The position numbers were made by a program, and so were the translations under genes. This document shows, in pieces, positions 56,094 through 64,000 of a stretch of DNA of 64,000 bases (position 1 is its first letter; each line of letters begins with the position of its first letter). The stretch spans positions 62,001-126,000 of the forward strand of contig NZ_JANJOU010000007.1 of assembly GCF_024594815.1 (NCBI RefSeq), written 5' to 3'. Source of the stretch: Roseomonas populi (GTDB lineage: Bacteria; Pseudomonadota; Alphaproteobacteria; Acetobacterales; Acetobacteraceae). Below the pieces are notes generated by a model, which was not told the origin of the DNA, did no database searches, and saw only the letters and a program-made list of their open reading frames with translations.

Positions 56094-57046
56094 TGCTGGA
56101 CGCGATCTCCCGCGGCTACGACGCCTTCACCAGTTTCCTGTTCCAGAACGGGGTGCAACCCCTGCTCTACGCCTTCGGGATGATGGAGTGGGAGGAGGAC
56201 GCCTTCGCCTGGATGGACTTCTTCGTCCTCGGCGTGATCCAGGTGCTCGTCGTCGTTGCCATCTGCCGCCCGCTGGAGGCCTGGCGCCCGGTGGAGCGGT
56301 GGGACGACCGGCGCGTGGTCTGGACGGACGTGACCTACACGCTGCTGGCCCGCCTCGGCGTGCTGCCGCTGATCGCCTTCGTGCTGCTGGCGGGTGTTCA
56401 GGCACAATTCGATGGCTGGCTGACCGACATGGGCTGGGTGCCGCCAACGCTGGAGACGCTGATCCCCGGCCTGGACACGCGGCCGCTGCTGGCCTTCGCC
56501 CTCTATATCCTCATCATCGACTTTGGCGAGTACTGGCGGCACCGGCTGCAGCACACCATCCCCTGGTGGTGGGCGCTGCATTCCATCCATCACGCCCAGG
56601 AGAAGATGACCTTCTGGACGGATGACCGGAACCACCTGATCGACGACATGATCGCGGCTCTCTGGGTTGGCGGCATCGCGCTGCTGATCGGCGTGCCGCC
56701 CGGGCAGTTCCCGCTGATCGTCCTCATCATGCGCGTGGCGGAGAGCCTGTCCCACGCGAATGTCCGCCTCTCCTTCGGGGCGGTGGGGGAGCGGCTGCTG
56801 GTTTCCCCGCGCTTCCATCGCTTCCACCACGGCATCCTCTCGGCCGGGGAGGAGGGGCGGAACTTCGCGGTGCTCTTCCCGGTCTGGGACATGATCTTCC
56901 GCACGGGCGATTTCCGGCGCGACATCTTCCCGCGGACGGGCGACCCGGAGGCGCCGCCGAGCCTCGTGCAGGGCGGCTGGTGGCGCCAGCAGGTGGACGG
57001 GACCCGGCGGTTCCTCTCCGCGATCCGCGGCGCGCGGGCGGGGTAG
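56093..57046 (+). CDS. Sterol desaturase/fatty acid hydroxylase family membrane protein
   Basis: 317 residues. About five hydrophobic segments with the three His clusters of the non-haem di-iron family: HRLQH near 149, HSIHH near 163 and HRFHH near 243. Hydroxylates or desaturates lipids or sterol-like compounds by family knowledge. Translationally coupled (TGATG) to the deacetylase gene, so the trio probably modifies a shared envelope target. Substrate unknown. Confidence 0.9.
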   Translation: MLDAISRGYDAFTSFLFQNGVQPLLYAFGMMEWEEDAFAWMDFFVLGVIQVLVVVAICRPLEAWRPVERWDDRRVVWTDVTYTLLARLGVLPLIAFVLLAGVQAQFDGWLTDMGWVPPTLETLIPGLDTRPLLAFALYILIIDFGEYWRHRLQHTIPWWWALHSIHHAQEKMTFWTDDRNHLIDDMIAALWVGGIALLIGVPPGQFPLIVLIMRVAESLSHANVRLSFGAVGERLLVSPRFHRFHHGILSAGEEGRNFAVLFPVWDMIFRTGDFRRDIFPRTGDPEAPPSLVQGGWWRQQVDGTRRFLSAIRGARAG

Positions 57047-57059
57047 GCCGGAGCCCCCT

Positions 57060-58115
57060 TCAGGAGGCCATCCGCACCGGCTCCGGGCTCAGCCGCCGCA
57101 GTTCCGGCAGCACCTTCGTCCCGAAGGCCTCCAGCGCGGCGAGGACGCGCGGCGCGGGCAGGCCGGTGAAGCCCATGTAGAGGCTCCAGTGGCTCGGCGA
57201 GAGGGCGTGGAAGTCCTCCGTCAGCAACTCCGCCACGCGGTCCGCCGGGCCGATCGGCGCGTTCTCCAGCAGCCACTCGATGCTCGGCTCGCCCTCGAAC
57301 GGGATGGAGCGCATGAAGGCCCCGTCGCGCTGCGGCGCCTCCTCCCGCAGGGAGAGGGTGGTGCGGACGAAGCGCAGCATGCCCTCCGCGGCCTGGCGCC
57401 GCTCGGCGGGATCGTCGGTCACGAAGACGTAGCGCTGGATGGCGAGCTTCAGGGCGGATTCGGGCAGCCCCCCGGCGCGGAGGGCGGCGAGCAGCTTCTC
57501 GCGCATCGGCAGGGCGGCGGCGGCCCGGCGATGGCCCTGGCTGATGAAGAGCGAGCCGCCGGAGCGGGCCGCGCGCTGGAGAAGCCGCGGTTCCCCGCCC
57601 GCGAGGAAGAGGGGCGGCACGGCACCGGGAAAGGCGGCGATCGGCGCGTCCGGTACGGAGAAGTGCCGGCCCTGGTAGCCGACGCGCCCCGTGGTGAGGC
57701 CCCCGGCGATGATGTCCCAGCCCTCCTCCAGCATGGCCGTGCGCTCGGCCATGGGGATTCCGTAGGTGCGGAACTCGTGCGGCTGGTGGCCGGTGCCGAG
57801 GCCGAGCATCAGCCGGTTGCCGGTGAGGGCCTGGAGCATCCCGACCTCCTGCACGACGCGCAGGGGATGGTGGAGGGGCAGCACGACCACGGCCGGGCCC
57901 AGGCGCAGGCGTGTGGTCACGGCGGCCGCGTGGGCCACCATCATCAGCGGGGAGGGGCAGACGGAGTGGCTGGTGAAGTGGTGCTCGGCGAACCAGGCGC
58001 CGTCGAATCCCAGCGCCTCCGCCAGCCGCACCTTCTCCACCGTCATGCCGAGGATCTCGCCCGGCGTCTCGTCCGGACGGTTCTGGGACATGAGGTTGAA
58101 GAGGGCGATATCCAT
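57060..58115 (-). CDS. LLM-class flavin-dependent oxidoreductase
   Basis: 351 residues. Luciferase-like TIM barrel: EALGFDGAWFAEHHFTSHSVCPSPL near 33-57 is the characteristic N-terminal stretch, with LMLGLGTGHQPHEF near 103 and LFLAGGEPRLLQRAARSGG near 168. Uses reduced flavin to oxidise an unknown substrate. Single gene, convergent with the trio; 63 bases upstream lies the next minus-strand gene. Confidence 0.92.
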   Translation of the reverse strand: MDIALFNLMSQNRPDETPGEILGMTVEKVRLAEALGFDGAWFAEHHFTSHSVCPSPLMMVAHAAAVTTRLRLGPAVVVLPLHHPLRVVQEVGMLQALTGNRLMLGLGTGHQPHEFRTYGIPMAERTAMLEEGWDIIAGGLTTGRVGYQGRHFSVPDAPIAAFPGAVPPLFLAGGEPRLLQRAARSGGSLFISQGHRRAAAALPMREKLLAALRAGGLPESALKLAIQRYVFVTDDPAERRQAAEGMLRFVRTTLSLREEAPQRDGAFMRSIPFEGEPSIEWLLENAPIGPADRVAELLTEDFHALSPSHWSLYMGFTGLPAPRVLAALEAFGTKVLPELRRLSPEPVRMAS

Positions 58116-58178
58116 GCGCGGTCTCCGGTTGCCGGGCCGGGATGTAGCAGAAACGATGCCAGGGCGGGCGGGGGGGGG

Positions 58179-58520
58179 CTAACGCGCGCGGCCCACCTTC
58201 CGCGTCATGCCGGCATCCAACGCGCGCAGGCCGCTGCGCTCCGGCAAGGGGATCGGCACGCCGGTGCGGTCGCAGGGCACGACGACACGGCGGGTTAGGC
58301 CCGTCAGCCGCTTGAGGCTGGAGGTGCGGCTCTCCGAGTAGCCGGCGAGAAGCACGTCGAAGCTCTCGCTCAACCCGGGCTGGACGGAGACGACCATGCC
58401 CCAGTCCCCGACCCGGCCCATGGCCATCTCGCCCCGTTCTGAGGTGCGGAGGCGAACGAGATCGCCCACCTCGTACCGCGAGACATAGGATCGACCATCC
58501 GGATCGTAGCTGATTTCCAT
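58179..58520 (-). CDS. Small hypothetical protein, possibly RNA- or chromatin-associated
   Basis: 113 residues, rich in Arg and Val with alternating hydrophobics (YEVGDLVRLRTSERGEMAMGRVGDWGMVVSVQ), suggesting a small beta-barrel such as a KOW/SH3-like fold; that is a guess. Basic tail. No signal or membrane helix. An upstream palindrome at 58,561 may control it. Confidence 0.55.
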   Translation of the reverse strand: MEISYDPDGRSYVSRYEVGDLVRLRTSERGEMAMGRVGDWGMVVSVQPGLSESFDVLLAGYSESRTSSLKRLTGLTRRVVVPCDRTGVPIPLPERSGLRALDAGMTRKVGRAR

Positions 58521-58560
58521 GGAGCCGCCGCGAGCAGGGGAATGCGGCGATCTTCGACCG

Positions 58561-58576
58561 ATTCGGTAAACCGAAT
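58561..58576. promoter_or_regulatory. Perfect palindrome ATTCGGT-AA-ACCGAAT
   Basis: Inverted repeat with 7-base arms and a 2-base centre, 41 bases upstream of the minus-strand gene starting at 58520 and about 100 bases downstream of the MFS gene stop. A typical dimeric-repressor operator layout; regulator unknown. Confidence 0.5.
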
Positions 58577-58682
58577 GCTGATGGCCTGGACGGGGATGTC
58601 CGCACCCCGGTTGCACCGGCTGACGTGCGTGGCGTTCTTCTGGCGCCGCTCCGAAGCGCCGGGATCCATCGTGCGGGCGCGG

Positions 58683-59864
58683 TCAGGACGCGCCCGGGCT
58701 GCTCCTCCGGCGTGACAGGAGCAGCAACGCGAGGAAGGACAGCGCCGTGAGGGTGCCGGAGAGCAGGAGCGCGGCGCGCGGCCCGGTCGTGTCCAGCACC
58801 AGCGCGAAAAGCAGCGGCGCCCCGCCCTGCAGCAGGCGCGTGGGGGCCGCCAGCAGCCCCGTCCGCAGGCCGTAGCCCACTGGCCCGAAGAGGGCGAGCG
58901 GCAGCGTCCCCCGCGCGATGGTCAGCAGCCCGTTGCCCGCGCCGTGCAGCAGCGCGAAGGGCAGTGCCGCGACCGGGCCGAGGACCGCCAGCAGCGCCGC
59001 GCCGACCGGGTGCAAGCCGGCAGCGAGCCCGGCCGTGACGAGGGGCGATGCCCGCCGCAGCAGCGCGAACTCCGCCACGCGGGCCGCCACCTGCGCCGGG
59101 CCGATCAGCGAGGCGGCGAGGACGGCGGCGGCCGGGGTCGCCCCGAGGGCCTCGATGATGCGCGGCATGTGCGCGGCCATGGCGGTGGAGACGAAGGCGG
59201 TCGCGGCGAAGACGGCGGCGAGGACCACCATGGTCCAGGGCACGCCGCCGGGCGCGGTGCCGGCCGGGGCCGCCGCAGGCGCGGGTGGCGGGGCTTTGGG
59301 CACGAGAAGGCGGTTCATCGGCAGGGCCAGCACCAGGTGCAGGGCGGCCCAGGCAAGCAGGGCGCCGCGCCAGCCCAGGGCCTCGATCATGAAGGCGCTG
59401 GCTGGCCATCCCACGGTGCTGGCGAAGCCGGCGAAGAGGGTGATGCCGGTGATGGCGTTGCGCGCCTCACGCCCGTAGAGGCCGGTGACGGTGGCGAAGG
59501 CGGCCTCGTAGAGCCCGAACCCCATGCCGATGCCGAGTGCCGCCCAGCCCAGGGCCAGAGTAACCGGCCCGGTCGCCAGCGACAGCAGCGCCAGACCGGC
59601 CGCGAAGACGAGGTTGGAGGCCGCGAGCACGTCCCGGCCGCCATAGGCATCGATCAGCCGCCCGGCGGCCGGGCCAACCAGCCCGGAGAGCAGCAGCGCT
59701 CCGGAGAAGATCCCGAAGAACAGGGTTCGCGGCATGCCCAACGCCTCGCAGACCGGATCCGCGAAGACGGCTGGGAGGTAGTAGGTGGACCCCCATGCCA
59801 GGGTCTGCGTGATCCCCAGCGCGGTGGTGACCAACCCGCGGCGGCGTAAGAGGTCTGCAACCAT
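58683..59864 (-). CDS. Major facilitator superfamily transporter
   Basis: 393 residues from ATG at 59864, 12 hydrophobic segments. LGITQTLAWGSTYYLPAVFADP near 17-38, GAAGRLIDAYGGRDVLA-type loop (GPAAGRLIDAYGGRDVL near 64) between helices 2 and 3, and GFGLYEAAFATVTGLYG near 115 resemble the oxalate/formate-antiporter-like MFS group. Substrate unknown. Intergenic region to the divergent SDR gene is 198 bases. Confidence 0.9.
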   Translation of the reverse strand: MVADLLRRRGLVTTALGITQTLAWGSTYYLPAVFADPVCEALGMPRTLFFGIFSGALLLSGLVGPAAGRLIDAYGGRDVLAASNLVFAAGLALLSLATGPVTLALGWAALGIGMGFGLYEAAFATVTGLYGREARNAITGITLFAGFASTVGWPASAFMIEALGWRGALLAWAALHLVLALPMNRLLVPKAPPPAPAAAPAGTAPGGVPWTMVVLAAVFAATAFVSTAMAAHMPRIIEALGATPAAAVLAASLIGPAQVAARVAEFALLRRASPLVTAGLAAGLHPVGAALLAVLGPVAALPFALLHGAGNGLLTIARGTLPLALFGPVGYGLRTGLLAAPTRLLQGGAPLLFALVLDTTGPRAALLLSGTLTALSFLALLLLSRRRSSPGAS

Positions 59865-60062
59865 CGCCGGAACCTCTACCAGCCCGGGATGGGGGTGGCG
59901 ACCTGGGGCCCGGTCCGGTTCTGCCTCCGGGCGAAGTGGGATGGGGAGCCATGACGTCCGGATGTCCAGGGCAACGCCCGGTCGCCCGGGCCGTTCCTTC
60001 CGGCCGGGGGCGGCCCGGGCGCGCGCGGCCCCGCCCCGGCCCAGGTACAGGAGCATCACCGG

Positions 60063-60968
60063 ATGAGCAGCGAAGGCGGCAACCCCCACGCCATGCGCGA
60101 CCCGCGTTCCCAGCACCCCCGCCCGCCCTTTCCCCGGCAGCCGCAGAACGCCCCGGGCGAGGAGCGGCGGATGGACCCGCCCGCCGACCACGGCGAGGAG
60201 AGCTATCGAGGCGCTGGGCGCCTTCCCGGCCGCAAAGCGCTGGTGACGGGCGGTGATTCCGGCATCGGCCGCGCGGCCGCCATCGCCTTCGCACGGGAGG
60301 GCGCGGATGTCGCCATCGCCTATCTGCCGGCCGAGGAGACAGATGCGCGCGCCGTGGCGAAGCTGATCGAGGCGGCGGGCCGCAAGGCCGTGCTGCTGCC
60401 CGGCGACGTCTCTGACGAAGCCTTCTGCGGGAAGCTGGTGTCGGACGCCGTGGCCCAGCTCGGCGGGCTCGATATCCTCGTGAACAACGCGGGCAAGCAA
60501 ACGGCCGTGGACTCCATCGCGGAGCTGACGACCGAGCAGTTCGACGCGACCTTCAAGACGAACGTCTACGCGATGTTCTGGATCACCAAAGCTGCGCTGC
60601 CGCACATGAAGCCGGGCTCGGCCATCATCAACACCAGTTCCATCCAGGCCATGCAGCCCTCTCCCGCGCTGCTGGACTATGCACCCACCAAGGCCGCGAT
60701 CCTGAACTTCACCAAGGCGCTGGCAAAGCAGGTGATGGAGAAGGGCATCCGCGTGAACGCTGTTGCGCCGGGCCCGTTCTGGACGCCGCTGCAGCCCTCC
60801 GGCGGGCAACCGCAGGAAAAGGTCGAGAAGTTTGGCGGCGAGACCGTTTTCGGCCGCCCCGGCCAGCCGGCCGAGCTGGCGGCGGCCTACGTCCTGCTCG
60901 CCTCGCAGGAGGCCAGCTACATGACGGGCGAGTGCATCAGCGCAACAGGCGGCATGACGCCGTTCTGA
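60063..60968 (+). CDS. SDR family oxidoreductase (YghA/YhdF-like)
   Basis: 301 residues. A long Pro-rich N-terminal extension (about 1-50) precedes [27 protein letters not shown] near 141, and YAPTKAAI near 206 (catalytic Tyr and Lys). The extension and the [16 protein letters not shown] stretch are typical of the stress-related YghA/GsiB-adjacent SDRs. NAD(P)-dependent reduction of aldehydes or ketones; the substrate is unknown. Confidence 0.9.
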   Translation: MSSEGGNPHAMRDPRSQHPRPPFPRQPQNAPGEERRMDPPADHGEESYRGAGRLPGRKALVTGGDSGIGRAAAIAFAREGADVAIAYLPAEETDARAVAKLIEAAGRKAVLLPGDVSDEAFCGKLVSDAVAQLGGLDILVNNAGKQTAVDSIAELTTEQFDATFKTNVYAMFWITKAALPHMKPGSAIINTSSIQAMQPSPALLDYAPTKAAILNFTKALAKQVMEKGIRVNAVAPGPFWTPLQPSGGQPQEKVEKFGGETVFGRPGQPAELAAAYVLLASQEASYMTGECISATGGMTPF

Positions 60969-60976
60969 ACAGTCCG

Positions 60977-61005
60977 GTGTCCGCCGGGCCGGCACCGGCG
61001 GACAC
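60977..61005 (+). terminator. Strong hairpin downstream of the SDR gene
   Basis: Perfect 11-bp inverted repeat (60977-60987 and 60995-61005), 7-base loop, 8 bases after the SDR stop. No T run. Two further hairpins follow (61084-61097 with a AAAA loop; 61106-61124 with a GGTAG loop), so the 300-base gap before the next gene is rich in secondary structure. Confidence 0.5.
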
Positions 61006-61286
61006 TCCGAGGCAGCACGGCGTGGCTCCGATGGAACCGCGCTCTGCGTGCCGGCCGGCCGGCCCGGAGTGCGCCGCCGCTGACGGGGAAAACCCCGCCT
61101 TCGCGCCCCCGTGGTAGACGGGGGCTACACCAATCGCTGATCCTCCGACACGCTGCGTCGGCCCGGAACCGGGCCGCCCGGGACAGCGGGCATCGTGGAG
61201 GGAGAGGGGCCCGGTGCCTCCCTCCGCCCCGGTGCCCCTGCGATGCGGCCGGGAACAACAAGAACTGCGATTGGAGGACACCAAGA

Positions 61287-62555
61287 ATGACACACGGGAG
61301 TCATGGCCCTGGCCGGCGCGCTGTCCTGGGCGCTGGACTCGGTACGGGATCGCTGCTGGCCGGTGCGGGCTGGGCCCGGCGCGCGCGCGCCCAGTCGCAG
61401 CAGCCGACCATCCGCATCGGATTCCTCACCGACCTGTCCGGCCCCTACAAGGACATCACGGGGGAGACGGGCGCCATCTGCGCGCGCCAGGCGATCGCCG
61501 ACTTCGGCGCGGCCGAGAAGGGCATGCGGGTCGAGGTGCTGCTCGCCGACCACCAGCACCGCCCGGATGTCGGCATCGGCATCATCCGGGAGTGGTTCGA
61601 CCGCGGCGACGTGGACATGATCCTGGACGTCGGCAACTCCGCGATCGGGCTCGCCGCGGGCGGCCTCGTGACGGAGCGGAACAAGGTCCCGCTCAACACC
61701 GGCGCCGCCTCCTCGGACCTCACGGGCAGGTCCTGCAACGCCAACACGATCCACTGGCCCTACGACACCTGGTCCAACGCCAACTCCGCCGCGCGATCGC
61801 TGCTGAGCACCGGCGGCAACCGCTGGTTCTTCGTCACGGCCGACTACGCCTTCGGCAAGGCCATGCAGGCGGATGCCACGCGCATCGTGGAAGCCGGCGG
61901 CGGGCAGGTGGTGGGCTCGGCGGTCCATCCCTTCCCGGGCACCACCGACTTCTCCTCCTACCTCGTCCAGGCACGCGCACGGCGGGCGAACGTCGTCGCT
62001 TTCGCCAATGCGGGTGCGGACACGCTGAACTGTGTGAAGCAGGCGGCCGAGTTCGGGCTGACGCGCGCCGGCATTCGCCCGGCGGCGCTCGTCGCCTTCA
62101 TTCAGGACATCAAGGCGCTGGGCCTGGACGTGGCGCAGGGGCTGACGATCAGCGAGAGCTTCTACTGGGACCTGAACGACCGGACCCGCGCCTTCACGGA
62201 GCGGCTGAAGCCGCGCCTGACGAATGGCGGCATGCCCAACATGGACCATGCCGCCGCCTACTCCTCGACGCTGCACTACCTGAAGGCGGTGTCGGACCTG
62301 GGCGTGGCGCGCGCCAAGGCGGACGGACGCGCTGTGGTCGCCGCCATGAAGGCCATGCCGACGGATGACGACTGCTTCGGGCGAGGGAGCGTGCGCGCGG
62401 ACGGGCGCAAGATCCACCCCATGTATCTCTTCGAGGCGAAGAAGCCGTCCGAGAGCACGGGGCCCTGGGATCTTCTCAAGCTCGTCGGCACCACGCCGGC
62501 GGAGCAGGCCTTCCGGCCCCTGGCTGAGGGCGGCTGCTCGCTGGTGACGAACTAG
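61287..62555 (+). CDS. ABC transporter substrate-binding protein (LivK/urea-type family)
   Basis: 422 residues. Twin-arginine-like signal (GPGRRAVLGAGLGTGSLLAGAG, about 1-37). Then the type I periplasmic fold: IRIGFLTDLSGPYKDITGETG near 44, DVGNSAIGLAAGGLVTERNKVPLNTGAASSDLTG near 113-146, WFFVTADYAFGKAM near 183 and DFSSYLVQARARRANVVAFANAGAD near 226. No permease or ATPase genes are adjacent, so it is an orphan. Ligand probably a branched-chain amino acid or other small organic molecule. Confidence 0.9.
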   Translation: MTHGSHGPGRRAVLGAGLGTGSLLAGAGWARRARAQSQQPTIRIGFLTDLSGPYKDITGETGAICARQAIADFGAAEKGMRVEVLLADHQHRPDVGIGIIREWFDRGDVDMILDVGNSAIGLAAGGLVTERNKVPLNTGAASSDLTGRSCNANTIHWPYDTWSNANSAARSLLSTGGNRWFFVTADYAFGKAMQADATRIVEAGGGQVVGSAVHPFPGTTDFSSYLVQARARRANVVAFANAGADTLNCVKQAAEFGLTRAGIRPAALVAFIQDIKALGLDVAQGLTISESFYWDLNDRTRAFTERLKPRLTNGGMPNMDHAAAYSSTLHYLKAVSDLGVARAKADGRAVVAAMKAMPTDDDCFGRGSVRADGRKIHPMYLFEAKKPSESTGPWDLLKLVGTTPAEQAFRPLAEGGCSLVTN

Positions 62556-62562
62556 GCATCGG

Positions 62563-62594
62563 GCCGGCGGGGCGGCTCGCGCCGCCGCGCCGGT
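62563..62594 (+). terminator. GC hairpin after the ABC binding-protein gene
   Basis: Arms GGCGGGGCGGC and GCCGCCGCGCC (one mismatch) around a TCGC loop, 8 bases after the stop. No T run follows. Confidence 0.4.
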
Positions 62595-62795
62595 CGTCGC
62601 AGCTGGGGCGACGCCCGCCTTCATGGCGGGATCCGTTCTTCGCTGTCACAAACCTTCCTGCAGGTGCAAGGATCCGGAGCGCGGGTCGTGCCGCTCGGGA
62701 GAACCGTGCCGGATGACGCGGGCCGCGCGGCCCGGTGCCGCGTCGGCACCCCAGGCCCGGCGCAGCTGGACCCGCACCGCCGTCAACGCCGCGCT

Positions 62796-64000
62796 TCAGC
62801 GCCCGCCTGGACTGCCCCTGCCCGGTGCCAGGGGCAGTTCAAGGCGGGCCAGCGTTCCGCCGAATCGCTCGCTGCGGCCGAGGATCAGACGGCCGCCATG
62901 CAGCCCGGCCAGGTCGGCCACGATGGCGAGGCCGAGCCCCGAGCCCGGGGCCGTCTCGTCCAGGCGGACGCCGCGCGCGATCGCCTCGGCCACGCCATCC
63001 GCGGGCAGGCCGGGCCCGTCATCCTCGACCAGGATGGCAGCGTCGCGCCCGGCCGCCCGGATCTCCACCGAGATCCGGGCCTGCGCCCACTTGCAGGCGT
63101 TCTCCATCACGTTGCCGATGATCTCGATTAGGTCCTGGCGGTCAGCCCCCACGCGGAGCCCGGCATCGCCGGAGACGGCGATGCTCAGGCCGCGATCGGC
63201 CTGCAGCCGCCGCAGCGCCCCCGCCACCTCCTTTGCCACGGCGAGCGGCGCGGCGTGGGCGGCCAGGCTCTGCGCGCCGGAGAGCGCGGCGGAGCGTGCG
63301 CGGGCCAGATGGTGCTGCACGATGCCTTCCAGCGCACGGGCCTGTGCCAGCGCGGCCTCCGGGTTCGGGGCCGGCCGGTCGAGCGCGTTGAGGATCACGG
63401 CGACAGGCGTCTTCAGCGCGTGGGCAAGGTTGCCGACATGGGCGCGCGCTCGCTCGAGCGTCTCCTGGTTCTGCGCGATGAGGGCGTCCACCTCCTCCAC
63501 CAGCGGCGCCACCTCTGCCGGGGCCGGGACGGCGAGCCGGTCGCGCGTGCCGGCCCGCACCTCGGCCAGGGCGCGGCGCACGGCGCGCAGCGGGGCCAGC
63601 TGCCAGACCACCTGCGCCACGACGCCGGCGACCAGCCCGAGGCCGAGCACGGCGAAGGCGAGACCGATGCCGCGATGCAGCCGCGCCAAATCGGCGTCGG
63701 TCGCGTCCCGCGCCACCGCGACCTGCACCGTCAGCGGGCCGGGCGAGCCGGGCAGCTCCACGCTCCGCTCCAGCAGCCGCATGTGCTCGCCCCGCGGGCC
63801 GGGCACGTCGAGGGCGCGGGTGGCCGAGAGGTCCGGCGGGCCGGGCGGCGGCAGATCGGCATCCCAGAGCGAGCGGGAGGAGGCGGTGCCGCCCGGGCCG
63901 GTGATGCGCCAGTACTGGCCGGAAAGCGGGCGGTCGAACTCGGCGCTTGCCCGGAAGCGCTCCAGCCGCGGCCGGCCGGCGTCGTCGGTGGCCGCCGCGG
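62796..64000 (-). CDS. Sensor histidine kinase, PhoQ-like (N-terminus beyond the window)
   Basis: The minus-strand frame stays open from the stop at 62796 to the window end, so the true start lies outside. Visible: the end of a periplasmic sensor region, a membrane helix (GLAFAVLGLGLVAGVVAQVVW), HAMP-like part, HisKA with LAHALKTPVAVI (His and PhoQ-like H.LKTPLA pattern), and HATPase with NVMENACKWA, VEDDGPGLP and GSGLGLAI. A membrane-bound two-component sensor; the response regulator should lie outside the window upstream of it. Confidence 0.9.
   Translation of the reverse strand, partial: AAATDDAGRPRLERFRASAEFDRPLSGQYWRITGPGGTASSRSLWDADLPPPGPPDLSATRALDVPGPRGEHMRLLERSVELPGSPGPLTVQVAVARDATDADLARLHRGIGLAFAVLGLGLVAGVVAQVVWQLAPLRAVRRALAEVRAGTRDRLAVPAPAEVAPLVEEVDALIAQNQETLERARAHVGNLAHALKTPVAVILNALDRPAPNPEAALAQARALEGIVQHHLARARSAALSGAQSLAAHAAPLAVAKEVAGALRRLQADRGLSIAVSGDAGLRVGADRQDLIEIIGNVMENACKWAQARISVEIRAAGRDAAILVEDDGPGLPADGVAEAIARGVRLDETAPGSGLGLAIVADLAGLHGGRLILGRSERFGGTLARLELPLAPGRGSPGGR

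Overview
The window is high-GC, densely packed DNA from an alphaproteobacterium, most likely an Acetobacteraceae member close to Roseomonas. This rests on gene order (serB/miaA/ilvB-ilvN-ilvC/leuA/mreBCD-mrdA-mrdB), frequent GTG/TTG starts, many ATGA stop/start overlaps, and many orphan solute-binding proteins. The lineage is inferred from gene content; no marker phylogeny was run.

Layout. 1-2,044: TRAP transporter (dctP tail, dctQ, dctM). 2,090-4,342: small secreted protein, membrane-anchored TAXI-type binding protein, mscL. 4,362-7,477: DUF445 membrane protein and, divergent from it, a zinc-type ABC importer (znuC/znuB-like) preceded by a 41-residue membrane peptide and a Zur-like operator lying on the promoter. 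7,482-9,773: YqhA-like protein, small unknown, RidA, K+ channel. 9,871-12,031: sugar-nucleotide SDR and DegT aminotransferase pair. 12,035-15,477: TauE exporter, ArsR-type regulator, serB, miaA. 15,538-21,853: branched-chain amino acid genes ilvB, ilvN, ilvC and leuA with a CHAD protein between; leuA is preceded by a candidate leucine leader peptide. 21,888-23,391: amidohydrolase and a glycine-zipper lipoprotein. 23,582-29,236: rod-shape cluster mreB, mreC, mreD, mrdA, mrdB. 29,370: tRNA-Lys(CUU), then 1.3 kb of decayed DNA with a frameshifted alpha/beta-hydrolase-like pseudogene, then an OxyR-like regulator lacking the resolving cysteine.

31,811-46,688 is a Wzx/Wzy-type exopolysaccharide locus: initiating sugar phosphotransferase, two related family-2 glycosyltransferases, a WecG-type glycosyltransferase, Wzx flippase, Wzy polymerase, Wza export lipoprotein, a GumC/Wzz copolymerase with a degenerate kinase domain, an acyltransferase, a degenerate NodB-like protein, a GH10 glycosidase and an ATP-grasp ligase. 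The last two sit inside one tightly coupled five-gene operon and are the least explained part of the locus.

47,120-50,836: a DctP-like periplasmic protein three bases upstream of a hybrid histidine kinase, probably a two-component ligand sensor with no transporter. 50,858-57,046: dipeptidase and serine hydrolase, msrA-msrB, and a coupled trio (beta-propeller, NodB deacetylase, fatty-acid-hydroxylase-family protein). 57,060-64,000: flavin-dependent oxidoreductase, small unknown with an upstream palindrome, MFS transporter, SDR, ABC binding protein, and a sensor kinase cut by the window end.

No CRISPR array, insertion sequence, integrase or rRNA gene was seen.
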